Positions 1 to 7,460 of a stretch of 32,312 bases of DNA are shown here, one piece after another. The DNA lies in the NCBI GenBank assembly GCA_002343825.1, contig DDSL01000139.1:1-32312 (forward strand), in the 5' to 3' direction. This stretch comes from Chthonomonas sp. UBA2391. Its GTDB lineage: Bacteria > Armatimonadota > Fimbriimonadia > Fimbriimonadales > Fimbriimonadaceae. The translations under genes were made by a program, and so were the position numbers. The notes beneath the pieces were generated by a model. It was not told the origin of the DNA, ran no database searches, and saw only the letters and a program-made list of their open reading frames with translations. How positions within the stretch are numbered: the stretch's first letter is position 1; each line of letters starts with the position of its first letter.

Positions 1-45
1 GCAAAGAGATCGTCGGGCGCGTGCTCTGAGGTTAGGGGGTAGGGG

Positions 46-87
46 TTAGGAGTTAGGAGTTAGGAGTTAGGAGTTAGGAGTTAGGAG
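46..87. repeat. Heptanucleotide tandem repeat (TTAGGAG)x6
   Basis: Six perfect head-to-tail copies of TTAGGAG lie here, preceded at 31-45 by degenerate G-rich copies. The array stops six bases before the left inverted repeat of the IS3-family element. Short tandem heptamers of this kind are known from cyanobacteria and other bacteria; no function can be read from the sequence. Confidence 0.9.
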
Positions 88-93
88 TTTCAA

Positions 94-116
94 TGCGGTG
101 ATTTTCTTGGACACCT
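94..116. repeat. IS3-family terminal inverted repeat, left
   Basis: It begins TGCGG and ends TTGGACACCT. It pairs with 1290-1312 at 18 of 23 positions, with the inner ten bases (TTGGACACCT) perfect. The orfB stop codon at 117-119 abuts it. Confidence 0.8.
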
Positions 117-956
117 TCATCGCGCATCTCCGGCTTGGCGCGATTCGAATTGGTCGGGGCTCATGTACTCGAGTTGGGAGTGCATGCGCCGTTGGTTGTA
201 GATTGTATCGATGAATCGCTCCAGCGAGGCTTGGGCTTCGAGGAAGGATTCATAGCGGTTGCGGTCGACTTCTTCGAGTTTCAGGGTTCGAAAGAAGCTT
301 TCCATGTGGGCATTGTCGCGGGGTTTGCCGGGGGCTGAGAAGCTGCTCTTGCCCCCGGCGTCGCGGATGAGCTTGGTGTAGCCGCTCGCGGTATAGGTCG
401 AGCCTTGGTCGGAGTGGTGAATCCAGCCCAGGTTCGGCTTGCGAGCTTTCAGCGCTTTCAGCAGGCAATCTCGCACGAGTTCCTCGTCGTTGCGCCGCGA
501 GAGGTGCCAAGCCACCGCTTTACGTGAAAACAGGTCCACCAGGGCGGCCAGGTAGAGCGGCCCCGAGGCGGTGCGCACCAGCGTGGTGTCGGCGACCCAG
601 ATCTCGTTGGGAGCCGAAGCGCTTAGGCCTTTGAGCAGGTTGCCCGCTCGGCGCTCGCGCGCGCTGGGGCGGGTCACGCCGCGACTGCGCGGCCTTCTGG
701 CCATGAGTCCGTGCTCGCGCATGAGCTTGCGAACCTCATACTCGCTGACCGCAAGGCCATCGCGTTGAAGAGTGCGCCGAACGCGGCGGTAGCCATAACC
801 CAGGAACAAAACCACCAGCTCCTCGATGGCCAAAAGCACATCCGGAGGCTTCTGGCGCTTCCTGGGCGCGTAGACCAGCGAGCGGGAAATGCCCAGCAAT
901 TGGGACATGCGGTGAACCGAAAGAGCCGGAAACTCCGGGCGAAGAACGCGAATCAC
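117..956 (-). CDS. IS3-family transposase OrfB (DDE integrase core)
   Basis: This is the catalytic half of an IS3 transposase, 279 residues. The N-terminal part (about 1-100) is the HTH_21-like DNA-binding region with the usual GYGYRRV block. The integrase core has D123 (WVADTT), D183 (HHSDQGSTY) and E219 (NAHMESFFRTLK), with the D-35-E spacing of IS3 enzymes. The GTG start at 956 overlaps the orfA stop by four bases and lies in the -1 frame. The main product is probably the OrfAB fusion made by frameshifting at 986-992. The reading frame is intact and the C-terminus runs up to the left inverted repeat. Confidence 0.95.
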   Translation of the reverse strand: MIRVLRPEFPALSVHRMSQLLGISRSLVYAPRKRQKPPDVLLAIEELVVLFLGYGYRRVRRTLQRDGLAVSEYEVRKLMREHGLMARRPRSRGVTRPSARERRAGNLLKGLSASAPNEIWVADTTLVRTASGPLYLAALVDLFSRKAVAWHLSRRNDEELVRDCLLKALKARKPNLGWIHHSDQGSTYTASGYTKLIRDAGGKSSFSAPGKPRDNAHMESFFRTLKLEEVDRNRYESFLEAQASLERFIDTIYNQRRMHSQLEYMSPDQFESRQAGDAR

Positions 957-1264
957 GTGCGCTTTTTCTCCCGGAGTTCCTCCCCCTTTTTTAGCGCGGC
1001 CTTCAAGAACTCAATCTCCAGAGCCTGGCGGCCCACCAGAGCTTCGAGCTCCTTGGTCCGGTCCAACTCGCCACCAGAGACAGGACGTCCAGAATTCGGA
1101 AACGCAGCCGAACCCAAAACCTTGAACTGATCCACCCAACGATCCAGCATCCCCGGAGACAAACCATGCTCCCGGCACACCTGAGCTTTCGACTTCAAAC
1201 CAGATACGATCTCCTGGCAAGTCCCCAGCTTGAACTCACGACTGAAACTTCGGCGGGACACCAT
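953..1264 (-). CDS. IS3-family OrfA (helix-turn-helix, leucine zipper)
   Basis: This 103-residue protein is the DNA-binding and oligomerising half of an IS3 transposase. Residues about 8-50 form the helix-turn-helix region (FSREFKL through CREHGLSPGMLDRWV). Residues about 68-98 (ELEALVGRQALEIEFLKAAL) form the coiled coil used for multimerisation. The frame stays open upstream to about 1600, but ATG 1264 is chosen because it lies just inside the right inverted repeat (1290-1312) and gives the normal family N-terminus. The gene ends with the A6G slippery site, 31 nt before its stop, so part of the ribosomes should shift into orfB. Confidence 0.9.
   Translation of the reverse strand: MVSRRSFSREFKLGTCQEIVSGLKSKAQVCREHGLSPGMLDRWVDQFKVLGSAAFPNSGRPVSGGELDRTKELEALVGRQALEIEFLKAALKKGEELREKKRT
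986..992 (-). other. Programmed -1 frameshift site (A AAA AAG)
   Basis: On the minus strand the heptamer AAAAAAG lies in the orfA zero frame as CTA AAA AAG, followed by a G-rich run. This is the canonical IS3-family slippery sequence. After a -1 slip the frame has no stop before the orfB GTG, so a continuous OrfAB fusion can be read. Confidence 0.8.
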
Positions 1265-1289
1265 CCTATTTTCTCCTGCCGGAGCATCT

Positions 1290-1312
1290 AGGTGTCCAAC
1301 GATTTCGCCGCA
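1290..1312. repeat. IS3-family terminal inverted repeat, right
   Basis: This is the complement of 94-116, starting AGGTGTCCAA and ending CCGCA. It lies 25 bp upstream of the orfA start. Confidence 0.8.
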
Positions 1313-1406
1313 GTGCATCCGTTGCCAAACCTCTTGGGCACCCCCCCGGATCAGGCGACTTACTGGAGAAAAACAGGTGTGAATGAAGTGAACGACGTGA
1401 TTCTCA

Positions 1407-1571
1407 GTGAATCCCGATGACTGGAACAACGCCCTGCTGACCGGAGCCAAGGACCACAAGGGCAGGCCGCCCGTCCACTGGACCACCATCATCCCTCCGA
1501 AGCTAAAGCCTCGCGCCGGGCGGCGCTCCACCATCGCTCCCCAACCGCTCCGCAATGCTCCACGAACCTGA
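1407..1571 (+). pseudogene. Possible 3' fragment of an unidentified gene
   Basis: A 54-codon frame from GTG 1407 to TGA 1569-1571 has strongly GC-ending codons (GAC TGG AAC AAC GCC CTG CTG ACC and so on), like the GC-rich genes of the window. The product (NALLTGAKDHKGRPPVHWTT) is not a family I recognise and has no obvious ribosome binding site. An upstream stop is in frame. It may be the tail of a gene truncated by the neighbouring IS element, a small unknown protein, or chance. The rest of the gap between the IS and the argR operator shows nothing else. Confidence 0.25.
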
Positions 1572-1618
1572 GGGAAACGGCCCCGGGCCGGGCGGCGCAC
1601 TCCTACGTGATCCAGCCC

Positions 1619-1656
1619 TATTGCATATTTGCAAAATCTATTGCATAATATGCGAA
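1619..1656 (+). promoter_or_regulatory. argR promoter with tandem ARG-box-like operators
   Basis: Two 18-bp imperfect palindromes, TATTGCATATTTGCAAAA (1619-1636) and TATTGCATAATATGCGAA (1639-1656), sit side by side, 20 bp start to start, as expected for a pair of ArgR boxes. A -35 TTGCAT (1621-1626) and -10 CATAAT (1644-1649), 17 bp apart, lie inside them. Bound ArgR would therefore cover the promoter. The predicted transcription start falls at or next to the argR ATG (1657), so the mRNA would be leaderless. The half-sites (TTGCA) differ from the E. coli TGAAT, so the ArgR assignment rests on symmetry, spacing and position. Confidence 0.65.
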
Positions 1657-2067
1657 ATGAGCGAATCTCGAATGGACCGGCTGCGGGCGATCAGGGATCT
1701 CTTGAGTGGGGAAGTCATCTCCAATCAAGAGGCGCTCTTGAATTTGCTCCGTCAGCAGGGGTTCGCTTGCACCCAGAGCAGCATCAGTCGCGACCTAGCC
1801 GATTTGGGAGTGCAAAAAATTCAGGGGAGGTACTCGCTTGCGCCCGAGGTCAAGATTCCCGGCCTCCTTTCGGGGCGACCGGCCGGGCCGAATCTCCTGG
1901 TGTTGCGAACTGAAATTGGAGCCGCCTCGCTCATCGCCCTCAAGATCGACAACCTGGGCTTGTCGGAGGTGATTGGAACGCTCGCCGGGGACGATACGAT
2001 CTTTCTGGCCACGCCCGATGCCCAGTCTCAGACGGCACTGCTGGGTCATCTGGGGGTGGTGGCATGA
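1657..2067 (+). CDS. argR: Arginine repressor
   Basis: ArgR is the arginine-responsive transcription factor that binds ARG boxes as a hexamer. The 136-residue product has the N-terminal winged-helix DNA-binding domain (about 1-65, with SSISRDLADLGVQKI as recognition helix and wing). The C-terminal arginine-binding and trimerisation domain (about 78-136) carries GAASLIALKIDNLG and the signature GDDTIFLA. It is slightly shorter than the usual ~150 residues. ATG 1657 is used because it follows directly on the promoter; ATG 1672 is an alternative. No Shine-Dalgarno is seen. It is first in the operon and overlaps argG by four bases, so it probably autoregulates the whole operon. Confidence 0.88.
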   Translation: MSESRMDRLRAIRDLLSGEVISNQEALLNLLRQQGFACTQSSISRDLADLGVQKIQGRYSLAPEVKIPGLLSGRPAGPNLLVLRTEIGAASLIALKIDNLGLSEVIGTLAGDDTIFLATPDAQSQTALLGHLGVVA

Positions 2068-3257
2068 AGGTCGCGGTCGCCTTTTCGGGCGGGCTTGATA
2101 CCTGCTGGTGCATTCCCGTCCTTCGCGCTGAGGGGCACGAGGTCCTGACCGTCGCCGTGGACGTGGGCGGTTGGTCGGCGGAAGAGGTCGCCCAAATCGA
2201 ATCCCGCAGTCAGCTGCTGGGCGCCGCAAAGCACTTCACCATCCCCGCCGCTGATCTCTATTTTGAGGAGGTTCTCCGCGTTCTCTTGGCCGGAAACGTG
2301 CTCCGGGGTGGGGTCTATCCGCTCTGCGTCGGGGCCGAGCGCTCGCTTCAGGCCAGCGTGGTCGCGCGGATCGCCAAGGAAGAGGGTTGTTCGGCGATCG
2401 CCCACGGGTGCACGGCCGCTGGGAACGACCAGATCCGGTTCGAAATCGCGCTCCGGACTCTGGCCCCAGGGCTAGACATCCTCGCGCCTGTTCGAGATCA
2501 GGCTCCGACAAGGCCCGAACAGTTGAGGGCTCTTGCCGAAGCGGGGCTGTCGCTGAGCGCCGAGAAGGCAGCCTACAGTATCAACTCCGGTCTCTGGGGC
2601 GTCACCATTGGGGGCGTCGAGACTTCCGGGACGCGCCACACCCTCCCCGAACACGCTTGGATGCGCACCAAGGGCGCCTTTGACTCTCCAAAGCCCCTCC
2701 GCGACTTCTCGGTCGACTTTGACCAAGGGGTGCCGGTGGCAGTTGATGAACAATTGGGATCGCCAGTCGACCTGATCAAGAAGCTCGACGCTTTGGTTGG
2801 CGCTTATGGCTTTGGTCGCGGAGTCCATCTTGGCGAAACGATCCTCGGGATTAAAGGCCGAGTCGCCTTCGAGGCTCCCGCCGCGTTGGCCCTTATACAC
2901 GCCCATCGAGAATTGGAAAAGTTGGTCTTGACGAAACGCCAAATTCAGCTTAAGGATCATGTGGCTCAGTTCTATGGAGAATGGGTCCACGAGGGACTCA
3001 TCACCGACCCCGCAAGCTCGGATGCGCGAGCCCTTCTCTTGGCAAGTCAAAAAAGAGTCACGGGGCGCGTCTACTGCACGCTAAGCCCTGGCAACTTGAT
3101 GGTTACGGGAGTTGAGAGTCCCTACTCCTTGCACGCCGCCTCCAAGGCGACATACGGCGAAGCTGTGGGAGAATGGGAGCCACAAGATGCTTATGGCTTT
3201 AGTAAGCTTTATGGACTTTCAGGGATTCTCCACGCCCGAGTAGGTGGTGAATCGTGA
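2064..3257 (+). CDS. argG: Argininosuccinate synthase
   Basis: This enzyme joins citrulline and aspartate using ATP, the penultimate step of arginine synthesis. The 397-residue length is normal for the family. The N-terminal PP-loop FSGGLDT (residues 7-13) binds ATP. The central stretch IAHGCTAAGNDQIRFE and the IGGVETSGT, SPVDLIKKLD and AHRELEKLVL blocks follow the ArgG order, with the C-terminal ESPYSLHA and FSKLYGL segments. The start overlaps the argR stop (ATGA, 2064-2067), and the stop is overlapped by the next gene in the same way. Base composition drops from GC-rich in the first half to visibly more AT-rich toward the 3' end and stays so through argH. Confidence 0.93.
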   Translation: MKVAVAFSGGLDTCWCIPVLRAEGHEVLTVAVDVGGWSAEEVAQIESRSQLLGAAKHFTIPAADLYFEEVLRVLLAGNVLRGGVYPLCVGAERSLQASVVARIAKEEGCSAIAHGCTAAGNDQIRFEIALRTLAPGLDILAPVRDQAPTRPEQLRALAEAGLSLSAEKAAYSINSGLWGVTIGGVETSGTRHTLPEHAWMRTKGAFDSPKPLRDFSVDFDQGVPVAVDEQLGSPVDLIKKLDALVGAYGFGRGVHLGETILGIKGRVAFEAPAALALIHAHRELEKLVLTKRQIQLKDHVAQFYGEWVHEGLITDPASSDARALLLASQKRVTGRVYCTLSPGNLMVTGVESPYSLHAASKATYGEAVGEWEPQDAYGFSKLYGLSGILHARVGGES

Positions 3258-4333
3258 GGCCGGTTCTTGTCGACAAGATTGCGAGTGTTGCTCTTCGGTG
3301 CGGATTAAGACAAGAAGTGCGTGTGGGAGATGGATATCCCTGCCGGGCCGGGGACCTCATCGCCGTTCGCTTAACAACTAGCAAGAGCACCTATAACCAG
3401 CTGGAGCTCACCACTGGACGCATGAGTTCGCTCAAGCAGGGTGACGTGATCGTCGGTGCCCTTGGCCACCGCAATGCCCTGCAAGGTTATGAAGGGAACG
3501 TGCCGAGTACGCTCAAGACAGGTGACACTCTAAACTTACTCAATATGGGCGGAGTTCTGGGAAAGTGTGAGTCCTTCTCTCCTCTCGTCGGCCCACCCCA
3601 TGCTTGCGAAGTTCTCGGACAAGTTCTCAAATTTCCTGACTTCCAGAGCAGAATTGGGGTTCCCGCCAATATCCTCGATTACTCTTTGCCTTTGACTCAA
3701 GAAGGTAGTAAATTTGCACCTGTCATCGGCGTCGTGGGAACGAGCATGAACTCGGGCAAAACCGAAGCGTGTTTAACCCTTGTTCAGCAGCTTGTCCGAC
3801 TAGGACTACGGGTGGCCGCAGGAAAGGCAACCGGTGTGAGTCTCCGGCGAGATATTCTGGGGATGGAAGACAGTGGAGCTGAGAAAACTTCCATCTTTAC
3901 GGATTTCGGCGTCGTGACGACCTCGCCCGAAACTGCACCGGATGTCACATTCTCGATTCTCACCACTCTGCAATCGATGAACCCCGACGTCATTATCCTC
4001 GAACTTGGTGACGGGATATTGGGTGACTATGGTGTTCAAGAAATCCTTGGTGATCCGCGAGTCGGTGAGGCCATGGTCTCCTATGTCGTTGCGGCGTCCG
4101 ATCCGGTCGGCGCGTGGGGAGCGGTCTCCCTGCTCCAGGATCGATATCGAATCACTCCCGATGTCATCACCGGCCCCGCGACGGACAACAAAGTTGGAAA
4201 TCGGGTGATCGAACGAAGTACTGGAATTCATTGTCTCAACGCTCGCCAAAGCGGCCCAGAGCTGGCGCAGTTTATCTATGAGAGGTCTCTAAATGCAAAG
4301 AAAGAACATTCCAACCATTGTGCTCGGCGGTAG
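3254..4333 (+). CDS. Unrecognised P-loop NTPase in the arginine operon
   Basis: The 359-residue product has two parts. Residues 1-150 look beta-rich, with repeated GD turns (GDLIAVRL, GDVIVGALG, GDTLNLLNMGG). Residues 155-345 are a P-loop domain of the BioD/MobB-like kind, with Walker A GTSMNSGKT (162-170), a TGVSLRRDILGMEDSGA segment, and a likely Walker B at VIILELGDGILGD. Similar proteins exist in other bacteria as hypothetical or MobB-like proteins, and they remotely recall DUF1611. It overlaps argG by four bases and argC by 41, so it is translationally coupled to arginine enzymes. A role in forming or sensing an arginine precursor is inference only. No membrane segment or signal peptide is seen. 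Confidence 0.8.
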   Translation: MRPVLVDKIASVALRCGLRQEVRVGDGYPCRAGDLIAVRLTTSKSTYNQLELTTGRMSSLKQGDVIVGALGHRNALQGYEGNVPSTLKTGDTLNLLNMGGVLGKCESFSPLVGPPHACEVLGQVLKFPDFQSRIGVPANILDYSLPLTQEGSKFAPVIGVVGTSMNSGKTEACLTLVQQLVRLGLRVAAGKATGVSLRRDILGMEDSGAEKTSIFTDFGVVTTSPETAPDVTFSILTTLQSMNPDVIILELGDGILGDYGVQEILGDPRVGEAMVSYVVAASDPVGAWGAVSLLQDRYRITPDVITGPATDNKVGNRVIERSTGIHCLNARQSGPELAQFIYERSLNAKKEHSNHCARR

Positions 4334-5342
4334 CGGTTACGTTGCGTCTGAACTTGTGGGGCTGCTGATGGGTCACCCTTCTTTCAGGGTGGAACATGTC
4401 GTCTCAACCTCTCACGCGGGTGAGCGTATCTCCGACCACTTTCCCCACTTGGCCGGGCCAATCGAAGATCGAGTGTTCTCGAGCAAAGAGGAGATTCAAG
4501 AGCGATTAAGCGATAAGCGTCAATTAGCGCTCTTTAGCGCGCTTCCTCATGGAGAGACCGCTTCTTTACTAGCCGGCATCATGGATCAGTCTCCTTCGGC
4601 CAAAATTGTGGACGTATCGGCCGACTTCCGACTCCGTACGGCTGATGAATATCAGCGAATCTATGGCCATACCCATCCGTCGCCTGAGAAGATCAACCAG
4701 TTCTACTTTGGGCTTCCAGACTTGTCGCCGGCTGTCGATACCAACTACATTTCGCATCCTGGGTGCTTCTCGACCGGCGTTTCCTTAGCTCTAGCTCCGC
4801 TTACAGCTTATGGATTAATCCATCCACGAGTATCAGTGTCGAGCGTAACCGGAAGTACCGGCGCAGGAAAGAACCCTGGAGCGGGAACCCATCACCCCCA
4901 CCGTCAGAGCTCGATGTGGGCTTATCAGCCACTGGTGCACCGTCACTTGCCTGAAATCGAACTTTTAACTGCAAGGGGTGGCGAAAGCCTCAACATCTCG
5001 TTTGTTCCACACTCTGGGCCGTTCTCGCGGGGAATCCATTCAACCGTGTTTGCACAATTGCAGGACGTCACCTCAATCGAAACTCTCATCAGTCTTTATC
5101 AGCGGCAGTATGAACGCTCGTCGTTTGTGAAGGTTGGTCCCGAAATGCCGAGATTAAAGGATGTAGTCGGCACAAACCGGTGTCACATTGGGATTGCAGT
5201 CCAAGGTGATCAAGTGATCGTGACCTCTGTGATCGATAATCTTGTTAAAGGTGCAGCTGGCGGCGCGATCCAATGGATGAATCGTCTCTTCGGTATCGCA
5301 GAAGAGGAGGGGCTTCACTATGCAGTGCCTGGATGGATCTAG
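4293..5342 (+). CDS. argC: N-acyl-gamma-glutamyl-phosphate reductase
   Basis: ArgC reduces N-acyl-glutamyl phosphate to the semialdehyde with NADPH. The 349-residue product has the Rossmann motif GGSGYVASE (12-20) and the catalytic cysteine in HPGCFSTG (C158). It also has VTGSTGAGK and a histidine block VHRHLPEIE near residues 215-223. Instead of the bacterial ArgC pattern around the active-site loop it has GTHHPHR, which recalls LysY/archaeal-type enzymes. No LysW carrier protein or LysX ligase lies in the operon, so a free acyl-glutamate substrate is preferred. ATG 4293 is preceded by AGAGGT six bases upstream and overlaps the preceding gene by 41 bases. Confidence 0.9.
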   Translation: MQRKNIPTIVLGGSGYVASELVGLLMGHPSFRVEHVVSTSHAGERISDHFPHLAGPIEDRVFSSKEEIQERLSDKRQLALFSALPHGETASLLAGIMDQSPSAKIVDVSADFRLRTADEYQRIYGHTHPSPEKINQFYFGLPDLSPAVDTNYISHPGCFSTGVSLALAPLTAYGLIHPRVSVSSVTGSTGAGKNPGAGTHHPHRQSSMWAYQPLVHRHLPEIELLTARGGESLNISFVPHSGPFSRGIHSTVFAQLQDVTSIETLISLYQRQYERSSFVKVGPEMPRLKDVVGTNRCHIGIAVQGDQVIVTSVIDNLVKGAAGGAIQWMNRLFGIAEEEGLHYAVPGWI

Positions 5343-6462
5343 GGGGGAGCTTAACGTCTACAAGCGTCTGCCAGTCACCTTGGTTCGGGGTGAAGGTGTC
5401 TATGTGTATGATGATCAAGGTAAACGCTATCTGGATCTCTATGGTGGTCATGCAGTCGCAACTCTTGGTTATGGACCAACGGCGGTTACCGAAGCAATTT
5501 CAGAACAGGCGCGGCAGCTCTTCTTTCAGACGAACGCGGTGGAACTCCGAAATCGTCAACTTGCTACCGAGTCGCTATTGAACTGTGTCTCTGGCACTTA
5601 TACTGGTGCATTTCTTTGTAACACTGGAGCCGAGGCAAACGAGAACGCCCTAAGGCTGGCCTTGTTCGGAACTTCGCGCTCCAAGGTTGCCGCGATGAAA
5701 GGGGCTTTCCACGGTCGAAGTGCCGCTGCGGGGGCAGTAACCGAGGGAAACGACTCTTGGTACGCCTTTCCGCGCTCGCCTTTTGAAGTGGTTTGGCTTG
5801 ATCCTGAAGATCTCAAGAGTCTGGAAAAACTTGATGATCCCGAAATCGGCGCAGTGATCTTTGAGCCCGTACAGGGTGTTGCAGGCGCTATTGATTTGCC
5901 GATCAAGTGGCTAGACGAGCTTCAAAAATTCTGTCGGCGCCACGGCATCGTGACGATTGCCGACGAGGTTCAGTGCGGCGTCCTTAGAACGGGGCCTTTC
6001 TTGGCTTCTTCCTCTCTCGAGCGCGAGCCGGATCTCGTGACGCTGGCAAAAGGGTTAGGTTCGGGTTTCCCAGTGGGTGCAGTGCTCGTCACGGAGTCAA
6101 TTGCACGAAGGGTATCGCCTGGATTTCTTGGAACTACCTTTGGGGGAGGGCCGCTTGCTTGCGCAGCGATTGAGGCGACCTTAACAGAAGTGGGTCGACG
6201 GGGTCTAGAAGAACATGTTGGCAAGATCTCAAGTTGGCTAAAGAACGAGCTTGGAGAACTCGGACTCGCCTTACAGGGTAGGGGACTTCTTATTGGGATA
6301 AAGTTCTCGAAGTCCGTTCACACTCTTCGTCACCAGTTGCTCGAATTTGGATACCTGTGTGGAGACGCTAAGGATCCGAATGTGTTGCGGCTTACGCCAC
6401 CCTTAATCATCACAAAAGATGATCTGGCACCCTTCATCGAGACCCTTGGGGAGATTATATGA
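5320..6462 (+). CDS. argD: N-acylornithine aminotransferase (PLP)
   Basis: This class III aminotransferase converts N-acyl-glutamate semialdehyde to N-acylornithine with glutamate as amino donor. The 380-residue chain has the N-terminal LVRGEGVYVYDDQGKRYLDL block and the cofactor phosphate-binding NTGAEANENAL (101-111). FHGRS, the PLP-ring aspartate in IADEVQCG (D215) and the Schiff-base lysine in TLAKGLGSG (K244) follow. ATG 5320 is favoured by AGGAGG at 5305-5310, nine bases upstream; it overlaps argC by 23 bases. It overlaps the next gene by ATGA. Acetyl versus succinyl specificity cannot be read from the sequence. Confidence 0.92.
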   Translation: MQCLDGSRGELNVYKRLPVTLVRGEGVYVYDDQGKRYLDLYGGHAVATLGYGPTAVTEAISEQARQLFFQTNAVELRNRQLATESLLNCVSGTYTGAFLCNTGAEANENALRLALFGTSRSKVAAMKGAFHGRSAAAGAVTEGNDSWYAFPRSPFEVVWLDPEDLKSLEKLDDPEIGAVIFEPVQGVAGAIDLPIKWLDELQKFCRRHGIVTIADEVQCGVLRTGPFLASSSLEREPDLVTLAKGLGSGFPVGAVLVTESIARRVSPGFLGTTFGGGPLACAAIEATLTEVGRRGLEEHVGKISSWLKNELGELGLALQGRGLLIGIKFSKSVHTLRHQLLEFGYLCGDAKDPNVLRLTPPLIITKDDLAPFIETLGEII

Positions 6463-7460
6463 GAAACTTCTTGAGCTTAAGGAATCTTTCGCGTGGTGTC
6501 ATCGAAGAGCTATTGGAACATGCAAGACACCTCAAGCGAAATCCTCATAGCCTGGATCTTCTCAACAAGGTGGTTGGTCTTGTCTTCATGAACCCGAGTC
6601 TAAGGACTCTTGCCTCGATGCAAGCAGGTATCTCGCAGTTGGGAGGGTCTAGTTTCGTCATTCAACCAGGACAGAACTCTTGGAATCTAGAGTTTGAAGA
6701 TGGTGCAGTGATGGATGGGATTACTGTTGAACATGTTAAGGAGGCCATCCCGGTACTTGGGAAGTACTGTGACATCCTTGGGATTCGGAGCTTTGCACTT
6801 CAACACAACCTGGCCGAAGATCTGGAGGATCGCAGAATGGGAGTGATGGCGGAACTTAGTCCTGTTCCGTTTGTCAATCTTGAGTCGGCATCCGACCATC
6901 CATGTCAAGCTCTCGCGGACTGGCTCACCATTGACGAATGCGGAATCGGTAGATCCGAGAAGTTTGTCTTGAGCTGGGCCTTTCACCCGAAACCTTTGCC
7001 CTTTGCCGTACCTCGAGCCGCGCTGTCAATGGCAGCTCAGCGAGGCATGGAAATCGTCATTCATGGACCACAAGGCTACGAGCTACCGGATCAGATGATG
7101 AGCGAGCTGCAATCTTTTGGCGCGCGTTCGGTTCAATTCGAGACGGATCGACGTAAAGCACTTAACGGTGCGCGGGTGTTGTACTGCAAATCTTGGGTCC
7201 AACACCGCCTCTATGGTGATCCAGAGAAGGAAATGAATGCGCGTTCTGCATTAAGAGAAAATTGGTGTGTCCGAGAAAAGTGGTTTGAGGACTACGCACC
7301 ACATGCGAAGTTTATGCACTGTTTACCAGTGAGAAGAAATGTCAAGGTCGAGGATCGCGTTCTCGATAACGACCGGTCCATCGTAATTCAACAGTCAGAG
7401 AATCGGCTTCATGTTCAGAAAGCCGTTCTCGCGCGATTAGCTCAGGAGGTGAAGGCTTGA
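6459..7460 (+). CDS. argF': N-acylornithine carbamoyltransferase (AOTC/SOTC type)
   Basis: This enzyme transfers a carbamoyl group to N-acetyl- or N-succinylornithine, giving N-acylcitrulline. The whole length (333 residues) follows the Xanthomonas AOTCase / Bacteroides SOTCase subfamily rather than ordinary ArgF. Visible blocks are FMNPSLRT (43-50), FVIQPGQNSWNLEFE, VMDGITVEH (84-92), HPCQ (147-150), SWAFHPKPLP, HCLPVRRN (287-294) and ENRLHVQKA. K296 matches the lysine that is carboxylated in X. campestris AOTCase. Val90 occupies the position that is Glu92 in AOTCase and Pro90 in SOTCase, which argues for succinylornithine. The start overlaps the argD stop by four bases. Confidence 0.88.
   Translation: MRNFLSLRNLSRGVIEELLEHARHLKRNPHSLDLLNKVVGLVFMNPSLRTLASMQAGISQLGGSSFVIQPGQNSWNLEFEDGAVMDGITVEHVKEAIPVLGKYCDILGIRSFALQHNLAEDLEDRRMGVMAELSPVPFVNLESASDHPCQALADWLTIDECGIGRSEKFVLSWAFHPKPLPFAVPRAALSMAAQRGMEIVIHGPQGYELPDQMMSELQSFGARSVQFETDRRKALNGARVLYCKSWVQHRLYGDPEKEMNARSALRENWCVREKWFEDYAPHAKFMHCLPVRRNVKVEDRVLDNDRSIVIQQSENRLHVQKAVLARLAQEVKA

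Larger units (their letters stand above)
94..1312 (-). mobile_element. Complete IS3-family insertion sequence
   Basis: The element is about 1.22 kb and transcribed on the minus strand. It has orfA and orfB in the -1 frame arrangement typical of IS3, a DDE transposase and terminal inverted repeats (94-116 and 1290-1312, 18 of 23 positions matching) with 5'-TG...CA-3' ends. Both reading frames are intact and the frameshift site is present, so it may still be mobile. The flanking bases (CAA on the left, GTG on the right) do not form a target-site duplication, so the outer borders could be a few bases off, or a flank was rearranged after insertion. Confidence 0.85.

Noticed and set aside
31..87. 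Telomere-like or CRISPR-like array
   Set aside because: The unit is only seven bases with no spacers, and it lies inside a chromosome-like context beside an IS. It is a simple tandem repeat.
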